A program made the position numbers and the translations under genes. The notes beneath the pieces are model-generated. The model did no database searches and was not told the DNA's origin. It saw only the letters and a list, made by a program, of their open reading frames with translations. A stretch of 64,000 nt of DNA from Eremothecium cymbalariae DBVPG#7215. Lineage: Eukaryota; Ascomycota; Saccharomycetes; Saccharomycetales; Saccharomycetaceae. Positions 42,546 through 51,502 of the stretch are shown here, in pieces. The stretch covers positions 124,001 to 188,000 of the forward strand of contig NC_016456.1 in assembly GCF_000235365.1 (NCBI RefSeq), given 5' to 3'. Each line of letters starts with the position of its first letter. The first letter of the stretch is position 1.

Positions 42546-44969
42546 ATGGGAGGTTCTCAATTGAAGAGGCTGAAAGCTACTCTGCAAGCCCATGGATTGA
42601 CAGGGCAGACCAATGTTAAGAAGCCCAAGGGTAAACGGCCAAGTAAGGAGTACGACCGAGAGGAAAGAGCACAAGTTTTATCGAAGATCAGGGAACAGTT
42701 CAATCCATTTGATATTAAGGTTAATAGAAACAAGGTTCAGATCTTGACCGGTGATGGAAGTAAAGTTGCGGTTGGTAAACCGGGTATATCTAAGCAGATT
42801 GGAGAAGAACAAAGAAAGGTTGCATATGAAGCTAAGAAAGCTCAAAGGAATCGTTCTGGTGCAGTGATTGATAGGCGTTTTGGTGAGAGAAATAAAAACC
42901 TTACACCTGAAGAGATTATGCTTGAACGTTTCAAAAGGGAAAAGTTAACACAGTCAAGGAAAGTTAAAAGATCGCTATTCAATTTGGATGATGAGCATGA
43001 TGAGGATGATAACTTTGGTGCACTAACCCATTTTGGGGAAGCTCTTCCAGATGATTTTGAAGTAGAAAATATAGATGAAGGAGGTTTCTTGGCGGCTAAA
43101 GGGGGTTCTTCGGATAATTTTGATAGTGAACCCCCAAGAAAGAGATCCAAAGCGGAGGTTATGCAAGAAATCATCTCGAAGTCTAAATACTATAAACATG
43201 AGAGACAAAAGGCTCAGGAGAAGTTGACAAATGAAATCGAGGACTTAGATGAGGAATTTGATGACATCATGTCAGAGTTAAGAGTGGCTCCAAAACCTGG
43301 AAAACTTTCCCTCAATGAAAAACCATCTCAGGAGATTGAGTATGATATAAAGGTCAAGCAATTGGGATTAGACAAAAGAGCTGCCCCAACTGATAGAACT
43401 AAGACTGAAGAAGAACTTAATGGAGAAAGAGAACAGATGAGAAAGAAGTTGGAGGAAGATAGACTTCATCGTATGCATGGCATATATGAAACTTCAGAAA
43501 ATGACCAGGGAGTTGAAGACTTGAGTAATGACTTCTGGGCAGGAAGTGATGTTGAGGAAGGTGAATATGGTGAATTCGTCAACGGCATAGCAGATTCTGA
43601 TGACGACGTTAAGCTTGAAGATGATGACCAGGATCCTGAGGGTAGTGAAGAGGTTTCAAGTCATAAGATAAAACATATAAACCCTTTGCCATGTCCCCAA
43701 ACGCATGACCAATTACTAGAGTTACTAGGAGATAACTTGCTTGAGGAGCATCCAAGGGTAATAAAGAGTGTCATTAGAGCCTATCAACCAAAACTAGCTG
43801 AGGGTAATAAGGAGAGATTGGGTAATTTTAGTGGTATTATATTGCGTCACATTTTATTTCTGGCTGCTAACGACTACTCTTCCAACTTTGAAGTTGTAGA
43901 AAAGGTTCAAAATTCTCTTATTTCCATACTAAAAGTCATGTCAGAAAAATACAATGAAGCATTATCCGAAGTTTGCAGAGAAATAATCACCGAAATTCAA
44001 GGTAGATTTAAAACTCGTCAGTATTATGGACTGTCTCCATCTGATCTTGTTTTCTTTTCTCTAGTAGGGTTCCTATTTTCAACGTCTGACCACTATCATC
44101 TGGTTGTTACACCTTGTAATATTTTACTTGGAGAACTATTAGAACAGATCAAACTTAATAGTTACGAAAAGATTATCTTTGGAGCAATTATTGCAAATAT
44201 TGCCATGACTTATCAGAGGTTTGCTAAGAGATATATTCCAGAATTGACTTATTTTTTGTTGAAGTCTTTGAGCAGTTTGTATCCAAACATTAAAGTTGAT
44301 TCAACTGAATGGTTAAACTTTAAGTTGGATAGCTACGAATTAGGCTTGTCAAATGATGGGAACTTACAGGATTTAAAGCCTACTTTAAGTTTAAGGTATC
44401 TTTTTATTACTGAATATGATAAATCCACTTTGTCATCTCTTTTGCTGAATATATTATCGACTCTTGATAGATCCATAAGTCTGTTGTGGAAAGAATTACC
44501 TGCTTTTCCTGAAATAATCCTTCGGTTCAAAACACTTCTCATTCATTATTTAGAAGTATATCCAAATACCAAGTTATTGCAACAGTTATTAGACAAAATT
44601 GAAAGATTGCTCAAATTGCAGGAACACCATCCCCTCGTCCTGCAAGATCATAAACCAGCTTCCATTCCAAGTTATACTCCTAAGTTCGAAGAAAACTTTA
44701 ACCCAGAGAGAAAGTCTTATGATCCTGATAGATCAAGAAATGAAATTAACAAAATGAAGGCACAATTAAAGAAGGAGCGGAAGTTTACTATGAAGGAGAT
44801 TCGCAAAGATACTAGATTTGAAGCACGACAAAGAATTGATGAACAAAGAAAGGGTGCTGAAGAATATAAAGCAAAGATGGCTCGCATTGTTAACACAATC
44901 AATACAGAGGAGGGAGCGGAAAAGAATAAGTATGAACGGGAAAAAAAACTACGTAGTGGTAAACGCTGA
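42546..44969 (+). CDS. NOP14: Nop14, small-subunit processome protein
   Basis: 807 residues from the ATG at 42546; S. cerevisiae Nop14 has 810. It acts in 18S rRNA maturation and 40S export in the nucleolus. The start [20 protein letters not shown] is followed by [24 protein letters not shown], conserved in all Nop14 proteins. A charged middle with acidic stretches follows, then a helical C-terminal half, ending in basic coiled-coil sequence ([19 protein letters not shown]). An in-frame ATG at 42486 would add 20 residues that do not match the family and is rejected. RRPE and PAC motifs upstream agree with its role. Confidence 0.96.
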   Translation: MGGSQLKRLKATLQAHGLTGQTNVKKPKGKRPSKEYDREERAQVLSKIREQFNPFDIKVNRNKVQILTGDGSKVAVGKPGISKQIGEEQRKVAYEAKKAQRNRSGAVIDRRFGERNKNLTPEEIMLERFKREKLTQSRKVKRSLFNLDDEHDEDDNFGALTHFGEALPDDFEVENIDEGGFLAAKGGSSDNFDSEPPRKRSKAEVMQEIISKSKYYKHERQKAQEKLTNEIEDLDEEFDDIMSELRVAPKPGKLSLNEKPSQEIEYDIKVKQLGLDKRAAPTDRTKTEEELNGEREQMRKKLEEDRLHRMHGIYETSENDQGVEDLSNDFWAGSDVEEGEYGEFVNGIADSDDDVKLEDDDQDPEGSEEVSSHKIKHINPLPCPQTHDQLLELLGDNLLEEHPRVIKSVIRAYQPKLAEGNKERLGNFSGIILRHILFLAANDYSSNFEVVEKVQNSLISILKVMSEKYNEALSEVCREIITEIQGRFKTRQYYGLSPSDLVFFSLVGFLFSTSDHYHLVVTPCNILLGELLEQIKLNSYEKIIFGAIIANIAMTYQRFAKRYIPELTYFLLKSLSSLYPNIKVDSTEWLNFKLDSYELGLSNDGNLQDLKPTLSLRYLFITEYDKSTLSSLLLNILSTLDRSISLLWKELPAFPEIILRFKTLLIHYLEVYPNTKLLQQLLDKIERLLKLQEHHPLVLQDHKPASIPSYTPKFEENFNPERKSYDPDRSRNEINKMKAQLKKERKFTMKEIRKDTRFEARQRIDEQRKGAEEYKAKMARIVNTINTEEGAEKNKYEREKKLRSGKR

Positions 44970-45092
44970 CTTTATTTTATATGATCTATGCAACTGAAAT
45001 ATATAGCCTATCAGAAACGAAATTAAAATCTTTAGGTCCAATTTAAAGTTAGTTGCCCATATATATATGTGTACATATATCTTAGTTATTCG

Positions 45093-47789
45093 CTATCTTC
45101 CTACATCCGATTTTCTATAGTACTGGTTTAGTAATCCAAGAACACCATTACTACTTGGACCATCACCTCTTTCGGTGGGTTCGTAATCAGCAATAGGAAT
45201 TGAGTTAATGAAGGACTCACCCAGGTTGTCTGAGTGGTTATGTTCGATACCTTTATCTAATCTGGCTCTCAAGTTGGGTTTTGGTTTGTTAGCTAAGATG
45301 GAAGAAGATATAGCGGTCGGGCTTAGAGATCGTATTTTGAATTCCTCTGGCTTATTTCCTAATTTAAATTGTTTTTTCCAGGAATAGTTACGATTTACGT
45401 GCTCACGAGCTGAAACATCTAGAAAGTGGTTGGGTTTTGGTATTTGATACTTGCCAACGGCGTTATCGAGATTTTGATAGTCATCAACAAAATACATGTA
45501 CGATTGAATCATTTTGTTCATACCTCTATCTGACTCTTCATCACTAGAATCATCATCTGCACCTTTGTCATTTGCCCTTCTTTGATTTTGCGACTGCAGG
45601 CCTCCAGAAACAGTAGAATTTTTCTTCTGATCAGTCTCAAACATAGCATATTGGCACACATAACCAAGACCATCACCATAAACTGATACTTCTCGGAAGA
45701 AATCAACAATACTCTCCGCAGACTTAGGTAATGAAAACCATAGGATAAATGGCGTCATAACCAAACTTGCTAATTCCCTAAGTAATAAAACAACACGCAA
45801 GTTATATAATTTGCAAAATTCTTGCTTCACATCATCAGTGTGATAACGTCCTGACCACTCTTTTGGGCTATAATGTGTGTATGTGATTAATTCCTTTAGC
45901 GCCTCCTCCGGGTCGAAGACGCTATATTGATCGTTTACTGCTCCATGACAAACTGCCCATACAGTACCAAGAATGGTCATATAAAACAAAACCGTTTTAT
46001 CATGTGTCAATTCAAAGTTCAGAAAGTTCTCCGGATCTAAGATGGTCATCAAACCTAATATAGCAACGAAAGATCCTGAGATAAACTTCACAAACTTGAA
46101 AAAGTAATCACATACTGCATTTGGAAACTGGTTAATGTATTTATTGGCAACCTCGTAACTTAACCCAATTCTCTTCTTGAATAGATGATATAACTCATTA
46201 TATTCTCTGAATTTCCATTCCGCAACTGGGGCATATTGTCTGGAGCCTAATGATCCTGGTGAAGTCTTATATTCATTGAAATACCGGAAGAAATATAATA
46301 GGATAAAATATACAACAAGGAATGGAGATAATATAATGTTCAAAAATCCTGCTAAAATAAACCGCTTCCTTAATTCCTCACTGAGGTACTCTCTCTGGCC
46401 AGGATTCAAAAAGCTCTGCTTCAAAAATCCTGCATCATTAAACGCAAAGCCTATAATACATAAGTTGATGTTCCATTCTAAAGTTTTGGTTAGCGTACTT
46501 GTTCGATATAACGGTATTGGTAAAGACAGATGCAATATATCTCTGTTGTAAAGCGCAATCAAGTAGTTTTCTTTCCGCATGATTCTATTCGCAACATTAT
46601 GGGCATCGATCCTATTTTTTGCTTTGACCTCAACAACGTTGGCTGTAACCGCATTTTGATCTTTTAGAAACATGATCTGTTTAATAACGCTTTGCCAAGG
46701 TATTGTTTGCAATTCTTTGTCGGAAATGTTTAACAAATATGTGTAAAAATTGTGAATATCAAGCAAGCTTTTAAAGTCAAAATACAGTTGTACTGCTTTT
46801 AGAAGTACAAATGTCGCAAATATCCAAAACATAATTTTAGTTGTACCTGTGATCTGTGTATGATAGCATTGCTCAATTTTAATTTCAGTGAACTTGTGAC
46901 TTGATGGCAATTTTGAATAATCGATACAGTGCGACATATAAGTGGAGATGAATACGATAAATAAAAGTGTGAGTAAATTTAAAAGCTTCTCTATCATAAT
47001 GCAATAAAGCCCATTTCCCAAGTAATAACCGTAAACATCTTGCAAAAATACGTCTAAATTTTCAACGTTCGCCCATTTCCAAAGCGCTCTCTCCCTTGGG
47101 CTTAATGGATTCTGTCTATTTTGAGGTACGTTATTCGTAACAGAAACTTTTGGCAATAACGCCACTCTCTTAGAACCAGACCTCGCTTGGCTTTCTTCAT
47201 CCCAAATCAAGCTTTTACGGAATATAAAACTTTCCTCTTGAGAAGACTTCTGTCGACCTAAAAACTTCCTGCCCTGATCACCAATAATTTTCTTCAAAGC
47301 CATCGGCTGCTGGTTGCCTTTCCCAGAACCGCCCCTTTCCTTTGTCCTAGTCTGGAGTAGCATTGCATCCTCTTCATCACCCGAGTCCTCTAGACCCTCC
47401 GGATTCCTATCATCATCACTACTCGACCCTTGACCTAATTTTGCTATTGTATATTGCTCCGTAGCATCTAATTCCTGATCACTAAATTCTTCCTCCGTGT
47501 AATCGGTTCTCGTTCCATGAACACCAACATACTTCCTGGTATCCTCTACTAGTGGCTCAAAGCTTCCTGCCGGCAGGTCATCTTCATCTTCACTAGAACT
47601 TCCTTGATCTGATTCAATTACTCGAGATTCTTCAAGCACACGACTTGTTGACCTATCAATCTGGATCGGGAAATGGCTCATCTCCGTAGTTTCCAATGAA
47701 TCCCCTAATTCAGACGATTGAACCCCAAAAACTCGAGACAGAAATGTATTCTTCCTATTGTTCCGAATCGTGTTTTCACTAGTTTCCAT
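45093..47789 (-). CDS. ATG9: Atg9, autophagy lipid scramblase
   Basis: 898 residues; S. cerevisiae Atg9 has 997. It is the multi-spanning membrane protein whose vesicles seed the autophagosome. A long acidic, serine-rich cytosolic N-terminus (about 1-240) leads into the conserved core with membrane helices between about 255 and 690. Signature segments include LWKWANVENLDVFLQDVYGYY, the Atg9-specific YLSEELRKRFILAGFLN, and the region SRQYAPVAEWKFREYNELYHLF. The C-terminus is variable and hydrophilic. Convergent with NOP14 (123 bases), as YDL148C/YDL149W. Confidence 0.96.
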   Translation of the reverse strand: METSENTIRNNRKNTFLSRVFGVQSSELGDSLETTEMSHFPIQIDRSTSRVLEESRVIESDQGSSSEDEDDLPAGSFEPLVEDTRKYVGVHGTRTDYTEEEFSDQELDATEQYTIAKLGQGSSSDDDRNPEGLEDSGDEEDAMLLQTRTKERGGSGKGNQQPMALKKIIGDQGRKFLGRQKSSQEESFIFRKSLIWDEESQARSGSKRVALLPKVSVTNNVPQNRQNPLSPRERALWKWANVENLDVFLQDVYGYYLGNGLYCIMIEKLLNLLTLLFIVFISTYMSHCIDYSKLPSSHKFTEIKIEQCYHTQITGTTKIMFWIFATFVLLKAVQLYFDFKSLLDIHNFYTYLLNISDKELQTIPWQSVIKQIMFLKDQNAVTANVVEVKAKNRIDAHNVANRIMRKENYLIALYNRDILHLSLPIPLYRTSTLTKTLEWNINLCIIGFAFNDAGFLKQSFLNPGQREYLSEELRKRFILAGFLNIILSPFLVVYFILLYFFRYFNEYKTSPGSLGSRQYAPVAEWKFREYNELYHLFKKRIGLSYEVANKYINQFPNAVCDYFFKFVKFISGSFVAILGLMTILDPENFLNFELTHDKTVLFYMTILGTVWAVCHGAVNDQYSVFDPEEALKELITYTHYSPKEWSGRYHTDDVKQEFCKLYNLRVVLLLRELASLVMTPFILWFSLPKSAESIVDFFREVSVYGDGLGYVCQYAMFETDQKKNSTVSGGLQSQNQRRANDKGADDDSSDEESDRGMNKMIQSYMYFVDDYQNLDNAVGKYQIPKPNHFLDVSAREHVNRNYSWKKQFKLGNKPEEFKIRSLSPTAISSSILANKPKPNLRARLDKGIEHNHSDNLGESFINSIPIADYEPTERGDGPSSNGVLGLLNQYYRKSDVGR

Positions 47790-48201
47790 CTTGATCCATT
47801 AAACCTAGCCTTAAAGCTTCCAAGTATTGTACTATATCATATAGTATGACTCCCCTTAGTATTTATAATGTGAAATCGAATTACCAAAACTTATATGAAT
47901 TTAGTAATCGTAGTGTATGACAACTTGTAATCACCATTAAGATGAACTAGGAACCGCCATAGAGGAGTTATCAAGCCACCAAGGCCGTTTAAGGGCTTTT
48001 ATAGCGTCTATAACAGTGCATATTTGACGGCCATAGGTTCGAAGACATCCTTTGGGTTGTATGTACAGCGTCGGGAATATAAGTTAAGTGATAGGATCAG
48101 CGATAGTAATCGATTGTTCTCTTGCTGCAGAGATAGGATACGCCTGGCTTATATAGATAGGCTAGCTCTATAGTACACGTAGGTTAACATCTATATCCTT
48201 A
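47790..48201. other. Intergenic between RPC53 and ATG9
   Basis: 412 bases, ATG9 promoter and RPC53 3' flank. A CCCCT stress-element core occurs near 47851. A GGTTCGAA string near 48036 was checked as a tRNA B box and rejected. Nothing else was recognised. Confidence 0.45.
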
Positions 48202-49457
48202 TTAGAATTCCGGTATAATAACTGCCCGTCCTTCGACGGTACCTAGTAGTTCTACCTCCCCTCCCTCAAGATCCAATGCAATGACGTTTTGAAGGAATGT
48301 AGATTCAGCACCTCTACAAATGTTCATTATAGTCTTTCCGAGCTTCACAGACATTCGGCCAGATTTGTGTACTCTAATGGCACCAACGCAGCCGTAGAGT
48401 GGTTTAGAAGGTTCGGGTTCTTTCTTTTTATTCTTCGTTTGTTGAGCAACAACCGGCTCCTTGCTTTTGTCCTTCTCTTCTGTCTCCTTATTATGATCAT
48501 GATCGGGCGCCACTACTTTCTCAGTATCCACATCTTCCGTTAGAGCTATGACTTCCTCTTCCTGTTTAGTAGCTGCTATTTCAGGTTCTTCGAATTCAGG
48601 CAACAATGCCGGTAGTTGTAAGAACATAAACTTCCCTGGAATATTATCGATTTTATCCAGTTGCTTGGCTAGGCGTTTGTGATCAATCGCTGTCTTTAAT
48701 CTTTCAGAAGCAACTTCTGGCGAGTCTAAGTCCCCATTCATGTTCAAATTACCTAGCTTTTCATGAAATGCCTCTTCCCTGCGTCTGAATACAGCTTCTA
48801 AAGTGTCTGGCTCATCAAACTTTGTGATTCCAGTAGGAGGACTCGTGTTTCTTGTGGAGGGATCAGTTGCAGCTTCCTCAAGACCTTCCATACTATTCTC
48901 TTGTATAGCAGGCTTCATACGCAGCGCTCTCACAGGAAACAATTCCGCAACTCTCTGCGATGTCTCGTCCTCGTCTCCCATGCCTGTAATATCCGAATCC
49001 TCCTCATCTGTACTTATATTTTTAAAATCATCTGCAGTATGCTCCTTTCCCATGTTAATTCGGTTTTTTTGTTCTCAGAATCTTCACTATCCGAATCGCT
49101 GCCTTGTCCCCCATCATTAGATGCCAGAAGTCCTTGCTGCAATAACTTAGATTGTGAGCCATTAACCTTAAAAAGCCCATCAACACCGGTTCCACCATTA
49201 GAAAAATTACCCGCTGCTAATGGACCTGATGTAATCACTTTCGTATTTTCAAGATAGCGAGGAAGCCTCCTCGGTTGCTGACTAGTACGAGGCTTCTTAG
49301 TATATTTCTTCCTTTCAGTAATGGGCTTCTCATCGATGATTACCTTGGCAGCTGACGCATCCCTTTCTTCTTTTGATCTCCTAGAAACAACTTTAGGTTT
49401 AAACTTCAACCCCGGTTTGGGATTGCTTCCACCTAAAGAATTTAACCGATTGGACAT
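48202..49457 (-). CDS. RPC53: Rpc53 (C53), RNA polymerase III subunit, with apparent frameshift
   Basis: Two overlapping frames make one gene. The first (49457 downward, MSNRLNSLGGS...) covers the N-terminal basic region, including KPGLKFKPKVVSRRSKEER and TSGPLAAGNF. The second holds MGKEHTADDF, ELFPVRALRMKP and the conserved C-terminal core (CVGAIRVHKSGRMSVKLGKT, FLQNVIALDLEGGEVELLG). S. cerevisiae Rpc53 joins both parts in one frame. The switch maps to a run of seven A (minus strand) at 49070-49064; one additional A would restore the frame. C53 pairs with C37 in termination and reinitiation and is essential. A sequencing or assembly homopolymer error is the simplest reading; true slippage is possible. 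Matches YDL150W next to ATG9. Confidence 0.92.
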
Positions 49458-49534
49458 TATACAATTGCCTACCTAATCCTGGAACCTATTGATCTCATCA
49501 ATAACTATCCTAATTTGATATAGAGTTGTGAAGT

Positions 49535-49548
49535 TGAAAAAAATTTTT
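49535..49548 (+). promoter_or_regulatory. RRPE element, RPC53/SAS10
   Basis: TGAAAAAAATTTTT, an extended RRPE-type match, 78 bases upstream of RPC53 and about 150 upstream of SAS10. Confidence 0.65.
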
Positions 49549-49608
49549 GAGGTTGTTAGAAAAGAAACGACTTTTTCTGCCTCGAACATGGAAAATTATT
49601 CAACACAG

Positions 49609-49624
49609 CTCATCTCATCTCATG
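49609..49624 (-). promoter_or_regulatory. Repeated PAC-like GATGAG motifs, RPC53/SAS10
   Basis: CTCATCTCATCTCATG on the plus strand; the minus strand reads two overlapping GATGAG cores plus a CATGAG. It occurs about 60 bases downstream of the RRPE, repeating the RRPE-then-PAC order of the NOP14 promoter. Confidence 0.65.
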
Positions 49625-49700
49625 CATGAAATCATATTGCGTTAGAACAAAATAGAGACGTTCTTTATACCGAGCTAAGGTGGATTGTGTTAGATCAATC

Positions 49701-51458
49701 ATGAGCAGAAAGAAGCAAGGCAACAATTTAGGTGTGGAGGCCTCATATGGTGTGAACGAGGTTGATGAATTTGCTGCTAAACGTGAAAAAGTACTCTTTG
49801 ATAAAGCAGGGTTAACAGGGAAGCAATCAGGTATTGATACTAATAGTGCTGATTTTGGTTTTGATGAAGAAGAGGAGATTATGGATATTTCAGATGAATA
49901 TTCAGATGATAGTGAGGAGTTAGATGCCGATGAGGCCTATAAAAAGGTGTTTGGTAGAAGGCTTGAACAGGACGAAGATGCCGAGGCAGCCGAACAAGAC
50001 GATATATTGGATAATGAAGATGCATGGGGTTCAACCCGAAGCGTATACTATGGTGCAGACGATATTGAAGATGAAGAGGATGCAAAAGAGATTGAGAAGG
50101 AAGCTTTGCGCCAACAGAAGAAGCATTTGGAGGAGCTTAATATGGATGACTATTTGGGGGATGATGCAGAACATGACTGGGTGAAAGAAGCCAAAGAATT
50201 TGATATGGATCAGTTTGAAGAAACTAACAAACAGAAATCGTCTAATGTAGCAGTTTCGGATGTTTTAAACATGGATGTAGAGGCCAAAGAGAATTTTTTG
50301 CGAACTTCGTTCCCAGAGTTTTTCCCACTGTCAAAAGAATTTGAAATACAGTTGGAAAAGCTGCAATTACTGAAATCTGAAAAGCCCACAGAAGTTGGTA
50401 ATATTAAAATAATGGCATTATCCTCGTACCTAGGTGCCATTTCAGTTTATTTTGCCATTTTTTTCCATGAGTTAAAGAATAATGAAAGTTTCAGCACGAT
50501 GAAAGATCATCCAGTAATGGAAAGCATTTTAACTACTAAAGAAGTTTGGAGGCAGGCCCATACTTTGCCTGAAGAACGCTTCATAATAGAAGATGAACAT
50601 CAGGAATCAGATAATGAAGTATTGGATAAAGAGCTGGTAGAGTTTGAATGTGAAGAATTGGAAGACGATTTAGAACCCAAAGTGGATAGCAATGCAGTCG
50701 AAAGTAATGAGGAGGACGAGGATGCTGATAATCTATTTGAAATTGATGTTTCAAAGACTCGTATCTCTAAAAAACACATTAAGAATCCTTCTGAAGATGA
50801 CTTTGATGACCATGTAGAATCTGAAATAGCAGACGTCGATGCACAAGAGAAGAGAGCAAGAAAGAAAACGCTACGTTTCTACACCTCTAAGATTGATCAA
50901 CAGGAAACCAAAAAGGTTGATAAATTTAAAGGTGACGACGATATACCATACAAAGAGAGATTGTTTGAAAGGCAGCAAAGGTTACTTGAAGAAGCTCGTA
51001 AACGTGGTCTCCATGATAAGAATGGTGCTGATCTCGGTAATGATGAGTATAACTCTGAAGATGAAGCCGTTGCCAAGTCTATCAATAAAGAATCCGAAGA
51101 CGATTACTATTCACAAGTTAAAAAAGGTAAAGCGGCTAAAAAAGAAGCTCGTATGCAAGCTCATATGGGCGCTGTGAAAGCAGCAAGAGAAGGTAAGTTA
51201 GCTGAACTTGCTGAGGAACTTGGAGACAATGGTAAACGTGCGATTAACTACCAAATCTTGAAGAACAAGGGTTTGACTCCAAAGAGGAATAAGGATAATA
51301 GAAACTCACGTGTCAAGAAGAGAAAGAAGTACGAAAAGGCTCAAAAGAAATTGAAATCTGTACGTGCAGTTTATTCTGGCGGCCAGTCTGGAGTTTATGG
51401 AGGTGAAATGACTGGTATCAGGAAGAATCTAACGAAGTCTGTGAAGTTTAAAGGCTAA
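49701..51458 (+). CDS. SAS10: Sas10 (Utp3), small-subunit processome protein
   Basis: 585 residues. Sas10/Utp3 belongs to the U3 snoRNP processome for 18S rRNA. The N-terminal half is highly acidic, with KEIEKEALRQQKKHLEELNM and the Sas10/Utp3 domain (FPEFFPLSKEFEIQLEKLQ). The C-terminal Sas10 domain is nearly identical to S. cerevisiae: RAINYQILKNKGLTPKRNKD, VKKRKKYEKAQKKL, then VYSGGQSGVYGGEMTGI and VKFKG at the end. The ATG at 49701 is chosen; the upstream GTG extension is not credible. Convergent with MSH5 (44 bases apart), as YDL153C/YDL154W. Confidence 0.96.
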   Translation: MSRKKQGNNLGVEASYGVNEVDEFAAKREKVLFDKAGLTGKQSGIDTNSADFGFDEEEEIMDISDEYSDDSEELDADEAYKKVFGRRLEQDEDAEAAEQDDILDNEDAWGSTRSVYYGADDIEDEEDAKEIEKEALRQQKKHLEELNMDDYLGDDAEHDWVKEAKEFDMDQFEETNKQKSSNVAVSDVLNMDVEAKENFLRTSFPEFFPLSKEFEIQLEKLQLLKSEKPTEVGNIKIMALSSYLGAISVYFAIFFHELKNNESFSTMKDHPVMESILTTKEVWRQAHTLPEERFIIEDEHQESDNEVLDKELVEFECEELEDDLEPKVDSNAVESNEEDEDADNLFEIDVSKTRISKKHIKNPSEDDFDDHVESEIADVDAQEKRARKKTLRFYTSKIDQQETKKVDKFKGDDDIPYKERLFERQQRLLEEARKRGLHDKNGADLGNDEYNSEDEAVAKSINKESEDDYYSQVKKGKAAKKEARMQAHMGAVKAAREGKLAELAEELGDNGKRAINYQILKNKGLTPKRNKDNRNSRVKKRKKYEKAQKKLKSVRAVYSGGQSGVYGGEMTGIRKNLTKSVKFKG

Positions 51459-51502
51459 CAAGACTACTCAATGTACATAGGTTTATGTTGATTAATATAA
51501 AT

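Larger units (their letters stand above)
49458..49700. other. Bidirectional RPC53/SAS10 promoter
   Basis: 243 bases between divergent starts with an RRPE and repeated PAC-like motifs, shared by a Pol III subunit gene and a ribosome-biogenesis gene. Confidence 0.6.

Noticed and set aside
48030..48060. GGTTCGAA string as a possible tRNA B box
   Set aside because: The flanking bases do not pair as a T stem and no A box or acceptor stem is visible.
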